13,353 bases of DNA from CAYTNY01 sp964439215 (GTDB lineage Bacteria; Oederibacteriota; PGYV01; CAYTNY01): assembly GCA_964439215.1 (NCBI GenBank), contig CAYTNY010000060.1, forward strand, positions 1-13,353, written 5' to 3'. How positions within the stretch are numbered: the first letter of the stretch is position 1; the number at the start of each line of letters is the position of its first letter. Below are positions 1 to 6,227 of this stretch, in pieces. The notes beneath the pieces were generated by a model. It was not told the DNA's origin, ran no database searches, and saw nothing but the letters and a program-made list of their open reading frames with translations. Made by a program: the position numbers and the translations under genes.

Positions 1-6
1 TCTCTC

Positions 7-15
7 TCCTCCAAA
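7..15 (-). promoter_or_regulatory. Shine-Dalgarno site of a downstream gene beyond the left edge
   Basis: Read on the minus strand, the bases just after the metY stop are TTTGGAGGAGAGAGA. The GGAGG core (8-12) is a strong ribosome-binding site with no start codon inside the window. It implies a further co-transcribed gene whose start lies just past position 1. A methionine-pathway gene such as homoserine O-acetyltransferase would fit the context, but that is inference only. Confidence 0.6.
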
Positions 16-1311
16 TCATTTCTGCGAAATTTTCAATGCGTCATCAAGCGCCTCTTTTATGTCATCAATATGCTCTATGCCTATTGAAAGCCTCACAAGA
101 TCGGGTGTTATGCCCGCGGCTTTCTGCTGCTCTTGTGTAAGCTGCGAGTGCGTTGTGCTGGCAGAGTGGATAACAAGGCTCTTTGCGTCGCCGACATTCG
201 CAAGATTTGAAAAAAGTTTTATATTGTCAATAAATTTCACAGCCGCGTCATACCCGCCCTTTAATCCGAATACAACCATACCGCCAAACCCGTTTTTAAA
301 CTGCCTGTCCGCGGTTTTGTGGTCCTCGTGGGATTTTAAACCCGGATATTTCACCCAGGAAACAGCGGAATGCGATTCAAGGAATTTTGCGGCTTCAAGC
401 GCGTTGTCGCTGTGGCGCTGCATTCTCAGCGGAAGGGTTTCAATTCCCTGCAATGCCTGCCAGGCATTGTCCGGAGAAATACACGCACCCAGGTTTCTCA
501 GCGGCACGAGCCTGAAACGCAGCGCGTACGCAAGCGGAGAAAGCGGCCCCAGATCGTGGGCAAAACGCAGATCGTGGTAACTCGGCTCCGGCTCGTTAAA
601 ATTCGGAAATTTCTCGTCTTTCCAGTTGAATTTTCCGCTGTCAACCGCCGCGCCCCCTATTATTGTCCCGTGCCCGCTGTACCACTTTGTAAGCGAATAA
701 ACCACAATATCCGCTCCGTGCTCTATGGGTTTCATTATATAAGGCGTTGTGAATGTCGCGTCAACTATAAGCGGGATTTTATGCTTTCTTGCGACTTTTG
801 AAACCTGCGAGATATCAACAACTCCCAAAAGAGGATTTCCTATGGTTTCCACAAATATCGCCTTTGTGTTTTTATTCACGGCTTTATCGTAAGCGTCATA
901 ATCATTGTAATGCACAAATTTCGTTGTGATGCCGTGATGCGGAAGTATGTCATTGAACATAGTGTATGTTCCGCCGTAAAGGTTGTCTGCCGAAACAATC
1001 TCATCGCCCTGCCGCGCAATATTAATGACAGAATAATGAACAGCCGCTGTCCCGGATGCCGCGGCAACCGCGGCAATACCGCCGTCCAGGGCAGCCGCGC
1101 GCTGCTCCAGGACAGCCGTGGTAGGATTCATCAGCCGCGTATAGATATTTCCGAGTTCTTTCAGCGCAAAAAGATTTGCCCCATGCTCCGTGCTTTTGAA
1201 ATTATATGCCGCTGTCCTGTAAACAGGGACCGCCCTTGCGTTTGTTGTCGGCTCCGGCGAATAACCTGAATGCAGAACCTGTGTTTCAAGTTTATAGTCT
1301 TTTTCTCCCAT
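16..1311 (-). CDS. metY: O-acetylhomoserine sulfhydrylase (OAH/OAS aminocarboxypropyltransferase)
   Basis: This is a PLP-dependent enzyme of the Cys/Met metabolism family. It would convert O-acetylhomoserine plus sulfide to homocysteine in the cytoplasm, giving direct sulfhydrylation in methionine synthesis. The 431-aa length is that of the OAH-sulfhydrylase branch, which is longer than the roughly 380-400 aa of MetB/MetC. Visible marks are the N-terminal ETQVLHSGY segment, YTRLMNPTT near residues 57-65, the SGTAA loop near 86-90, the PLP-contacting VDATF near 183-187 and the PLP Schiff-base lysine K209 in YSLTKWYSGHG. The C-terminal LVRLSIGIEHIDD (about 406-418) is also typical. The ATG at 1309-1311 has an AGGAGA ribosome site seven bases upstream. 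It follows cysK by 96 bp on the same strand, and no promoter is seen between them, so the two are probably one transcript. MetY and MetZ types are hard to separate by eye; the length favours MetY. Confidence 0.93.
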   Translation of the reverse strand: MGEKDYKLETQVLHSGYSPEPTTNARAVPVYRTAAYNFKSTEHGANLFALKELGNIYTRLMNPTTAVLEQRAAALDGGIAAVAAASGTAAVHYSVINIARQGDEIVSADNLYGGTYTMFNDILPHHGITTKFVHYNDYDAYDKAVNKNTKAIFVETIGNPLLGVVDISQVSKVARKHKIPLIVDATFTTPYIMKPIEHGADIVVYSLTKWYSGHGTIIGGAAVDSGKFNWKDEKFPNFNEPEPSYHDLRFAHDLGPLSPLAYALRFRLVPLRNLGACISPDNAWQALQGIETLPLRMQRHSDNALEAAKFLESHSAVSWVKYPGLKSHEDHKTADRQFKNGFGGMVVFGLKGGYDAAVKFIDNIKLFSNLANVGDAKSLVIHSASTTHSQLTQEQQKAAGITPDLVRLSIGIEHIDDIKEALDDALKISQK

Positions 1312-1407
1312 TATTATTCTCCTTTATTTTTTATTTTTTATTGTTTTCCGGTCCTGTTTTTTTCACATTCGTTTCATCTCTTTTTCCTCCCTGATTTCAA
1401 TATAATA

Positions 1408-2328
1408 TTATTCAAAGAGCCAGGTGCTCAGATATCTTTCGCCTGTATCACATCCTATAGTAACTATAAGTTTATCTTTATTCTCCGGCCTCTTTGCGGC
1501 CTGAAGCGCCGCCCATATATTTGCTCCCGCGGATATGCCAAGCAGGAGCCCTTCCTGTTTGGCTGCCTGCCGGGCGGTTTCCGCAGCATCCTCATCACTT
1601 ACCTTTATCACTTCATCGTATATTCCCCTGTCCAGTATTTCCGGAATAAAATTCGCTCCTATTCCCTGTATCTTATGCGGTGCGGGAACGCCTCCGGAAA
1701 GCAGCGGTGATTTTTCCGGTTCAACAGCTATTATCTTTACGGCGCTGTTCTTTGATTTTAAATATTCTCCCGTGCCGGTTATGGTGCCGCCGGTCCCTAC
1801 TGCCGCCACAAAAATATCAACCTTCCTGTCAGCAGCTTCCCATATTTCCGGGCCCGTTGTATTTTTATGCACCTGCGGATTGGCCGGGTTTTTAAACTGC
1901 TGAGGCATAAAACTATCCGCTGTTTTTGCCGCGATTTCTTCCGCTGCCTTTACCGCTCCCGCCATTCCTTTTGCTCCATCCGTAAGCACGAGCTCCGCCC
2001 CAAACACAGCCAGAAGTTTTCTGCGCTCTATGCTCATTGTTTCGGGCATCGTAAGTATAAGCCTGTATCCTTTCACTGCCGCGGCAAACGCAAGCGCTAT
2101 TCCCGTATTCCCTGAAGTAGGTTCAATAATTACCGACCCCTTTTTCAACAGCCCTTTTTTTTCCGCATCTTCTATCATTGCCGCGCCTATTCTGTCTTTC
2201 ACGCTTGAAAGCGGATTAAAAGATTCCAGTTTAACCGCTATCTGCGCATATCCATCTTTATTAAGACGGTTTATTTTTACCATAGGTGTATTTCCGATCA
2301 ATTCAATCGCATTTTCCGCAATTCCCAT
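1408..2328 (-). CDS. cysK: Cysteine synthase A (O-acetylserine sulfhydrylase)
   Basis: This fold-type II PLP enzyme makes L-cysteine from O-acetylserine and sulfide. From the ATG at 2326-2328 the protein is 306 aa, normal for CysK. Visible marks are ELIGNTPMV near the N-terminus, the PLP lysine K44 in PLSSVKDRIG, the substrate loop TSGNTG at 71-76, the phosphate-binding GTGGT at 178-182, GISAGAN near 264-270 and the C-terminal GERYLST. The open frame can be extended four codons to a TTG at 2338-2340. However, that TTG overlaps a GGAGG Shine-Dalgarno placed five bases before the ATG, so the ATG is the real start. It is the first gene of a cysK-metY unit, with a consensus promoter and a dyad upstream. 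A cystathionine beta-synthase-like paralogue is possible but less likely at this length and without a regulatory domain. Confidence 0.94.
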   Translation of the reverse strand: MGIAENAIELIGNTPMVKINRLNKDGYAQIAVKLESFNPLSSVKDRIGAAMIEDAEKKGLLKKGSVIIEPTSGNTGIALAFAAAVKGYRLILTMPETMSIERRKLLAVFGAELVLTDGAKGMAGAVKAAEEIAAKTADSFMPQQFKNPANPQVHKNTTGPEIWEAADRKVDIFVAAVGTGGTITGTGEYLKSKNSAVKIIAVEPEKSPLLSGGVPAPHKIQGIGANFIPEILDRGIYDEVIKVSDEDAAETARQAAKQEGLLLGISAGANIWAALQAAKRPENKDKLIVTIGCDTGERYLSTWLFE

Positions 2329-2424
2329 AACATCCTCCAAAATTTTATTTTATTGTCCTTTCTGTGTTTCCTGCTGTTTTCTGTATTTGCCTTATTTTAA
2401 ATCCGGCATCTAATCCCTACTAAC

Positions 2425-2441
2425 TCTATCTGCTTGATAGA
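2425..2441. promoter_or_regulatory. Candidate operator dyad at the cysK transcription start
   Basis: A perfect 6-bp inverted repeat, TCTATC-TGCTT-GATAGA on the plus strand, abuts the -10 hexamer of the cysK promoter and covers the expected start site near 2435. A repressor bound here would block initiation. The binding protein is unknown. Rrf2/CymR-type cysteine regulators are one family to consider, by inference from gene function only. Confidence 0.5.
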
Positions 2442-2469
2442 ATTATATTAAAATTCACGTTTTTGTCAA
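2442..2469 (-). promoter_or_regulatory. Consensus sigma-70 promoter for the cysK-metY operon
   Basis: On the minus strand a perfect TTGACA (2464-2469) is followed by 16 bases and a perfect TATAAT (2442-2447). The predicted transcript would start near 2435 and have a leader of about 107 nt before the cysK ATG. I see no T-box, SAM riboswitch or terminator hairpin in that leader, so control more likely acts through the adjacent dyad. Confidence 0.85.
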
Positions 2470-2535
2470 GGCTTTTTTTATATTTTTATAAAAAAAAACT
2501 GCTTTAAATTCAGACACTCAAAAACAACGCCCCTC

Positions 2536-2570
2536 AGATTCCGAATCTACTGCTTTTGCCGCCGCAGGCG
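2536..2570. repeat. Two short dyads in the divergent cysK/CDF intergenic region
   Basis: The 325 bp between the cysK and CDF starts contain the cysK promoter on the left and, here, two inverted repeats. AGATTC-C-GAATCT at 2536-2548 is perfect. CGCC-GCA-GGCG at 2560-2570 has a three-base loop and T-run/A-run flanks. No U-tract follows in a position that makes a convincing terminator. The block could be a regulatory site or part of a dispersed intergenic repeat. Confidence 0.35.
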
Positions 2571-2619
2571 AAAAACTGCAAATCGCATTTTTCACTATGC
2601 GTACTTCTCTGTCTTCTGT

Positions 2620-2635
2620 TATAATCAGTTATAAT
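2620..2635 (+). promoter_or_regulatory. Candidate -10 elements for the CDF transporter gene
   Basis: Two perfect TATAAT hexamers lie ten bases apart at 2620-2625 and 2630-2635, upstream of the ribosome-binding site at 2643-2646. No good -35 hexamer is seen at the right distance for either. The left one leaves room for a short leader before the GGAG, so it is the more plausible of the two. Confidence 0.4.
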
Positions 2636-2653
2636 AATCACAGGAGTTATGAA

Positions 2654-3547
2654 ATGAAAGAAACGGGAAAAGAAAACTTAAAGCCAATAAGGAAAATAAC
2701 CATAGCGGGGATGATTGGAAATATAGCTTTGGGTTTTATAAAAATCACTGCGGGATACTTCGGAAAAAGCCAGGCTGTATTGGCTGACGGTGTACACAGT
2801 TTATCCGATCTATCTACCGATATTGCGGTTTTCATAGGCGCAGACTACTGGACAGCACCGCCCGACAGCACTCACCCCCACGGGCACAGGCGCATAGAAA
2901 CTGCAATTTCCATTTTCATAGGAGTAATACTTGTCATTGCGGCAGCGGGCATCGGCTATAACGCCGTAAAATCAATTATTATGAAGGAAGGAGCCGCACC
3001 GGATATAATAGCTTTTTATGCCGCGCTCATTTCAATTATTTTAAAGGAAATCATCTACCGGGCAACCATAAAGATCGGCAGAAAAATAAATTCATCCGCT
3101 GTTATTGCAAATGCCTGGCACCACAGAACAGATTCTTTAAGCTCCATCCCCGCGGCAGCGGCTGTTCTTGCCGCTATCTTAAAGCCCGAGTGGTGGTTCA
3201 TTGATGCTGCAGGCGCGGTGCTTGTCACTTTTTTCATACTGCGCGCCGCCATAAAAATTATACTTCCGGCCTTTAACGAACTCACGGACAAAGCCGCCCC
3301 GCGCCATATCCGCGGAGAAATAGAAGACCTCTGCAAAAGCGTTCAGGGAGTAAAGAACTGCCACAAATGCCGCACAAGAAAACTCGGGTGCGGCTGGGAA
3401 GTTGATATCCATATACAGGTGGAAGGAAAACTTTCCGTGACAGAGGGGCACGAAATATCAGGCAGAGTAAAGCACCTGCTTCTGGAAAAAGGCCCTGATA
3501 TAGTAGACGTAATCATACACATTGAACCGGAAGAAGACAGAACATAA
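2654..3547 (+). CDS. Cation diffusion facilitator (CDF) family metal efflux transporter
   Basis: This inner-membrane antiporter is expected to export divalent metals (Zn, Fe, Mn or Co) in exchange for protons. The 297-aa length is typical of the FieF/MamB-like group. About six membrane helices occupy residues 15-210. The metal site motifs are HxxxD in TM2 (H48, D52 in DGVHSLSD) and HxxxD in TM5 (H156, D160 in WHHRTD). The loop HPHGHRRIE after TM2 is diagnostic. The cytoplasmic C-terminal domain (about 215-292) ends in VIIHIEPEE, as in the family. It carries three cysteines (C236, C239, C246) that could add metal ligands. The in-frame ATG at 2597 was rejected because the ATG at 2654 has GGAG seven bases upstream and the extra 19 residues look untranslated. 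It is the only plus-strand gene, divergent from cysK. Its metal specificity cannot be read from the sequence. Confidence 0.9.
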   Translation: MKETGKENLKPIRKITIAGMIGNIALGFIKITAGYFGKSQAVLADGVHSLSDLSTDIAVFIGADYWTAPPDSTHPHGHRRIETAISIFIGVILVIAAAGIGYNAVKSIIMKEGAAPDIIAFYAALISIILKEIIYRATIKIGRKINSSAVIANAWHHRTDSLSSIPAAAAVLAAILKPEWWFIDAAGAVLVTFFILRAAIKIILPAFNELTDKAAPRHIRGEIEDLCKSVQGVKNCHKCRTRKLGCGWEVDIHIQVEGKLSVTEGHEISGRVKHLLLEKGPDIVDVIIHIEPEEDRT

Positions 3548-3573
3548 GAATTCGAAAATGCAAAAAGCAAAGT

Positions 3574-3673
3574 NNNNNNNNNNNNNNNNNNNNNNNNNNN
3601 NNNNNNNNNNNNNNNNNNNNNNNNNNNNNNNNNNNNNNNNNNNNNNNNNNNNNNNNNNNNNNNNNNNNNNNNN
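3574..3673. other. Assembly gap of 100 N
   Basis: Exactly 100 undetermined bases follow the CDF gene, the usual placeholder for a scaffold join of unknown true length. Both edges are low-complexity: A-rich words end at 3573 and GTGGTTT repeats start at 3674. A repeat array that short reads could not cross probably caused the break. The real sequence here may be longer and could contain more than repeats. Confidence 0.97.
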
Positions 3674-3697
3674 GTGGTTTGTGGTTTGTGGTTTGTG
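3674..3697 (+). repeat. Tandem 7-bp repeat (GTGGTTT) at the gap edge
   Basis: Three perfect copies of GTGGTTT plus GTG begin at the first resolved base after the gap. Related G/T-rich words continue to about 3735 (GGGTTTTGAG, TTTTGGGCTTTGGG). The strand is markedly G/T-biased. The 3548-3816 stretch holds no gene that I can support. Confidence 0.85.
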
Positions 3698-3729
3698 AAA
3701 ACAAAAAACATTGGGTTTTGAGTTTTGGG

Positions 3730-3807
3730 CTTTGGGAACTACCACGCCTAAAAAACAACCGGATTTACGGACAGGGAGCGGCAGCCTGGCAAGGCGGTAG
3801 TTCAAAG
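3730..3807. repeat. 78-bp inverted-repeat element downstream of the methyltransferase gene
   Basis: Arms 3730-3749 and 3792-3807 are reverse complements over 16 pairs in three blocks: CTTT/AAAG, GAACTACC/GGTAGTTC and GCCT/AGGC. Two 2-base insertions, both in the left arm, interrupt them. The central 42 bases are not coding. The element lies between the convergent ends of the CDF gene and the methyltransferase operon. As RNA it could act as a transcript-end hairpin; as DNA it could be a small palindromic mobile or REP-like unit. Confidence 0.6.
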
Positions 3808-3816
3808 TTCAAGAAT

Positions 3817-4587
3817 TCAAAGCGGGGAAGCAGGCTGTGTTTTCAGAACAAAAAAGACATATCCGTAATAATCTCCGAATTTTTCATACAGTTCCATTTC
3901 TTTTTCGCTTTCTTCCACAACCGCCTGCGCGGCGCTGTTCCCGCGGTATTTTCTCCTGAATGATTCCAGATTTTTTTTAAGCGGCGGATAGTATTCCCTC
4001 GTCCATCCCTCTTTTTCCAGAACAAAAAAATCAATAACTTCATAACCGTTCTTTTCAGCGGTTTCACGCGCCTTTTCCATATCCATTATCCCCGGATACT
4101 CCCGCTCCCAGTATTTCACGGCTTCTTCCGGCGGCTCCGACGCTGTCCAGCAGAGATCCGAAACTACCATAAACCCGCCCGGCTTCAAAAAACGCTTCCA
4201 CTTTTTCAGCCCGTTTTCAAAACCTATTATGTAAACCGCCCCTTCGCTCCATATCATATCAAAGGCCCCATCTTCAAAAGGCAGCTCATTCATATCAGCA
4301 TTCAAAGCCGACACCCTGTCCTCAAGCCCTTTGCTTTTTGCCTGTTCTCTTATGCTTTCAAGGAAGCCTTCAAATATGTCTGTTGCCGTAATATCCATCT
4401 GTGAGTTTTCCGCAATCACAAAAATCTGCCTGCCTGTTCCCGATCCGATATCAAGAATTTTTCCTTTTCCCGCAGCACCGGTCCTTTTAAACGCTTCAAG
4501 CGTGGCACGATCGGTCCCCGGCCCCTGTCTCGGGGTGTCTGTATAAAGTTCAAACATTAAATCAAGATAATTATCGCTCAAATTCAC
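3817..4587 (-). CDS. Class I SAM-dependent methyltransferase
   Basis: This is a soluble methyltransferase of the UbiE/Methyltransf_11-like type, 256 aa, of unknown substrate. The SAM-binding motif I is ILDIGSGTG (44-52). The acidic residue ending the second strand is D70 (ITATD). ADMNELPFEDGAFDMIWSEGAVY (98-120) covers the later SAM-fold motifs, and LKPGGFMVVSD (134-144) follows. An N-terminal TPRQGPGTD (18-26) precedes the fold and looks like a subfamily signature. The start is GTG, overlapping the yraN stop in a GTGA arrangement, so translation is probably coupled; the nearest GGGAG lies very close to the start. It is the last gene of the long operon. Its TGA stop lies within the first low-complexity word (CTTTGAATTC) of the repeat zone. 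A small-molecule substrate is a guess. Confidence 0.85.
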   Translation of the reverse strand: MNLSDNYLDLMFELYTDTPRQGPGTDRATLEAFKRTGAAGKGKILDIGSGTGRQIFVIAENSQMDITATDIFEGFLESIREQAKSKGLEDRVSALNADMNELPFEDGAFDMIWSEGAVYIIGFENGLKKWKRFLKPGGFMVVSDLCWTASEPPEEAVKYWEREYPGIMDMEKARETAEKNGYEVIDFFVLEKEGWTREYYPPLKKNLESFRRKYRGNSAAQAVVEESEKEMELYEKFGDYYGYVFFVLKTQPASPL

Positions 4588-4961
4588 ACTCCCGCGTCCT
4601 GAAAAGCGTCTTCCATAATTTCAATCTTTACCGCTTCATCGCCTGCGGCTTCAACCGCGGCGACATCAAACCTTACGTAAGTTTTATAGAGATTATTAAA
4701 AAGCATATACTGCTTTGCCGCTCTTATTATTCTTTTCTGTTTGCGGCTGTCAACAGCCTCAAAGGGATTGGAAGATGAGCCTGTTTTTCTTGCTTTGACC
4801 TCGACAAATACAAGAAGCTCTTTTTTCCCGGCTATTACATCTATTTCCCCGCCCTTTGCGCTGTAATTAAAACCGAGTATCTTATATCCTTTTTTTTCAT
4901 ATTCTTTTGCGGCGGCCCTTTCAAACAATCCTCCCCGTTTTCTGCTGTCATTTTTTTTCAT
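4584..4961 (-). CDS. yraN: YraN/UPF0102 family endonuclease-like protein
   Basis: This small protein of the PD-(D/E)XK nuclease superfamily is 125 aa, the usual family size. GLFERAAAKEYEKKGYKIL (11-29) is the typical N-terminal helix. The nuclease core is GGEIDVIA (37-44, with E39 and D41) followed by VFVEVKAR (51-58, with E54 and K56). A DNA-processing or repair role is presumed for the family but not well established. Its ATG overlaps the end of rnhB by 14 bp, a neighbour order common in bacteria, and its stop overlaps the methyltransferase start. The ribosome site before the ATG is weak, which fits coupling to rnhB. Confidence 0.9.
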   Translation of the reverse strand: MKKNDSRKRGGLFERAAAKEYEKKGYKILGFNYSAKGGEIDVIAGKKELLVFVEVKARKTGSSSNPFEAVDSRKQKRIIRAAKQYMLFNNLYKTYVRFDVAAVEAAGDEAVKIEIMEDAFQDAGV

Positions 4962-5577
4962 TCAGCATTACCGCCGCCACGGGTTTATATGTTTTCCTGT
5001 GTATTTCACACAGACCGTATTTTTCCAGAGCAAGTATATGCTGCCTGGTGCCGTATCCTTTATGCTTTGAAAATCCGTACTGAGGAAACATTCTGTCGTA
5101 TCTGCGCATTATTCTGTCCCTGTGCACCTTTGCTATTATGGAAGCCGCGGCAATACTCAGACTCTTTGCGTCGCCGTCTTTTATGGTTTCTATTTTTATC
5201 CCCTCCGCCGCGGGCCTTGATATGCCGTCAACCAAAACCGTCTGCGCGCCGGATCCTGACCTTACAAGTTTCTCAATGCAGTTTTTCATACAGAAAAGCG
5301 TGGCCGCAAGAACATTATCCCTGTCAATAACTTCAGCCGACGCCTCGGAAACGGCATAAACACTGCATAGATCAATTATTTTTTCATAAAGAAGCTCCCG
5401 TTTTTTTTCGGGTATTTTTTTTGAATCATTAATCTCAGACAATTCCCCTGTTTTACGGATATCCAGAATCACTGCGGCAGCCACCACAGGCCCTGCCCAC
5501 GGCCCGCGGCCCGCTTCATCAACACCAATCACCGGCCCTGCATATCCCCCGTCAAACTCAAGCAGAAGGTTTTTCAA
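4948..5577 (-). CDS. rnhB: Ribonuclease HII
   Basis: This enzyme cleaves the RNA strand of RNA/DNA hybrids and removes misincorporated ribonucleotides from DNA. It is 209 aa, the normal length. The catalytic carboxylates appear to be D20 and E21 in GVDEAGRGPWAGPV, D117 in VLVDG and D136 in DGDAKSLSIAAAS. SIIAKVHRD and KHKGYGT, the conserved stretches after the active site, are present. The start is a TTG at 5575-5577, one base after the stop of the preceding small gene. No ATG occurs until well inside the conserved core and an in-frame stop lies a few codons upstream, so TTG is the best choice, probably translationally coupled. Confidence 0.95.
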   Translation of the reverse strand: MKNLLLEFDGGYAGPVIGVDEAGRGPWAGPVVAAAVILDIRKTGELSEINDSKKIPEKKRELLYEKIIDLCSVYAVSEASAEVIDRDNVLAATLFCMKNCIEKLVRSGSGAQTVLVDGISRPAAEGIKIETIKDGDAKSLSIAAASIIAKVHRDRIMRRYDRMFPQYGFSKHKGYGTRQHILALEKYGLCEIHRKTYKPVAAVMLNEKK

Positions 5578-5578
5578 T

Positions 5579-5866
5579 TCAGTGCTTCTTTTTTATATTT
5601 ATATACGGCTCAACTTTATCATATGCCGTCTGCTCCATTTCATAAACTCCGTCATAATGCGCCGTTTCATAATCGTCATAGAGCGTCATTTCCTCGCGGA
5701 TATCATCAACTTCTATTTTTTCCACGATTGCTTCTTCCATAAATTTTTTTATATCAAGTTTTTTCTCTATGCAGTATTCTTTAAGAACCAAAGCTATTCT
5801 GCTGTCAATTTTTATTTTAATTTCCTTTTTTTCTTCCGGAATCTTATTGTCATTCTTTTTTTTCAT
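5579..5866 (-). CDS. Small ribbon-helix-helix-like hypothetical protein
   Basis: This 95-aa protein has no family I can name. Residues about 15-50 fit a strand followed by two helices (KIKIDSRIALVLKEYCIEKK, then DIKKFMEEAIVEKIE), the pattern of an RHH/CopG-like DNA-binding domain. Before it is a lysine-rich stretch. After it is an acidic, tyrosine-rich tail (DDYETAHYDGVYEMEQ) ending in KKKH. The open frame extends to 5938, but the ATG at 5864-5866 has a perfect AGGAGG eight bases upstream. The longer form would overlap rsfS by almost 90 bp, so the short form is preferred. It overlaps the rsfS end by 17 bp and precedes rnhB by one base. It could be an autoregulator of the operon or an orphan antitoxin-like protein; no toxin gene adjoins it. 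Confidence 0.7.
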   Translation of the reverse strand: MKKKNDNKIPEEKKEIKIKIDSRIALVLKEYCIEKKLDIKKFMEEAIVEKIEVDDIREEMTLYDDYETAHYDGVYEMEQTAYDKVEPYINIKKKH

Positions 5867-6221
5867 AATCTTTTCCTCCTGCTTTTTCTTCAATAATATC
5901 GCCGTCCGCCACTTCCGCGCCTCCCCACAGTCTTTCAAGGGAATAATATTCTCTCATCGCTTCGCTGAATATATGTACAAGTATATCACCGCTGTCAATT
6001 ATAATCCAGCCGCTTTCCATTCCTGTTTCTTTATAATATATTCTGCCCCCGCTTTCTTCCACGTTCTTTTCAACATTGTCCCTCAGCGCCCTGATATGCG
6101 TATCAGACGTCCCGCTGCATATAACAAAATACCCCCATAACTCCGATATCCCGGAAACATCCAGGATTTTGATATGATTTGCCTTTTTTTCTTCAAGTGA
6201 ATCAATAATTTTTTTCAGCAT
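5850..6221 (-). CDS. rsfS: Ribosomal silencing factor RsfS (RsfA/YbeB/Iojap family)
   Basis: RsfS binds ribosomal protein uL14 and blocks subunit joining when nutrients are short. It is 123 aa with the full family signature: ILDVSGIS (19-26), YFVICSGTSDTHIRAL (31-46), WIIIDSGDILVHIF (72-85) and EYYSLERLWG (91-100). The C-terminal tail EEKAGGKDYEKKE is lysine-rich. The ATG at 6219-6221 has GAGGA just upstream, within the sequence following the tonB stop. It sits in the operon after tonB rather than next to nadD, its frequent partner elsewhere. Its end overlaps the small RHH-like gene. Confidence 0.95.
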   Translation of the reverse strand: MLKKIIDSLEEKKANHIKILDVSGISELWGYFVICSGTSDTHIRALRDNVEKNVEESGGRIYYKETGMESGWIIIDSGDILVHIFSEAMREYYSLERLWGGAEVADGDIIEEKAGGKDYEKKE

Positions 6222-6227
6222 TTTTCC

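Noticed and set aside
59..580. Plus-strand open frame opposite metY
   Set aside because: It is the antisense shadow of a well-conserved enzyme gene and has no recognisable protein features.
2392..2409. Five-codon frame MPDLK in the cysK leader as an attenuator peptide
   Set aside because: It has no Cys or Met codons and no terminator/antiterminator hairpins follow it, so it is probably chance.
2328..2435. SAM or T-box riboswitch in the cysK leader
   Set aside because: No conserved core, no long stems and no terminator were found in this A-rich leader of about 107 nt.
2551..2574. Intrinsic terminator in the divergent cysK/CDF region
   Set aside because: The stem is only four strong pairs with short A/T flanks, and both genes diverge from here, so no transcript should end at this point.
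2597..2653. N-terminal extension of the CDF transporter from the ATG at 2597
   Set aside because: The stretch covers both TATAAT boxes and the GGAG site. The ATG at 2654 has proper ribosome-site spacing and matches the family's N-terminus.
3674..3735. CRISPR array at the gap edge
   Set aside because: The repeats are 7-bp perfect tandem units with no spacers, and no cas genes are near.
5867..5938. Longer form of the RHH-like protein
   Set aside because: It would overlap rsfS by almost 90 bp, while a perfect AGGAGG precedes the ATG at 5866.
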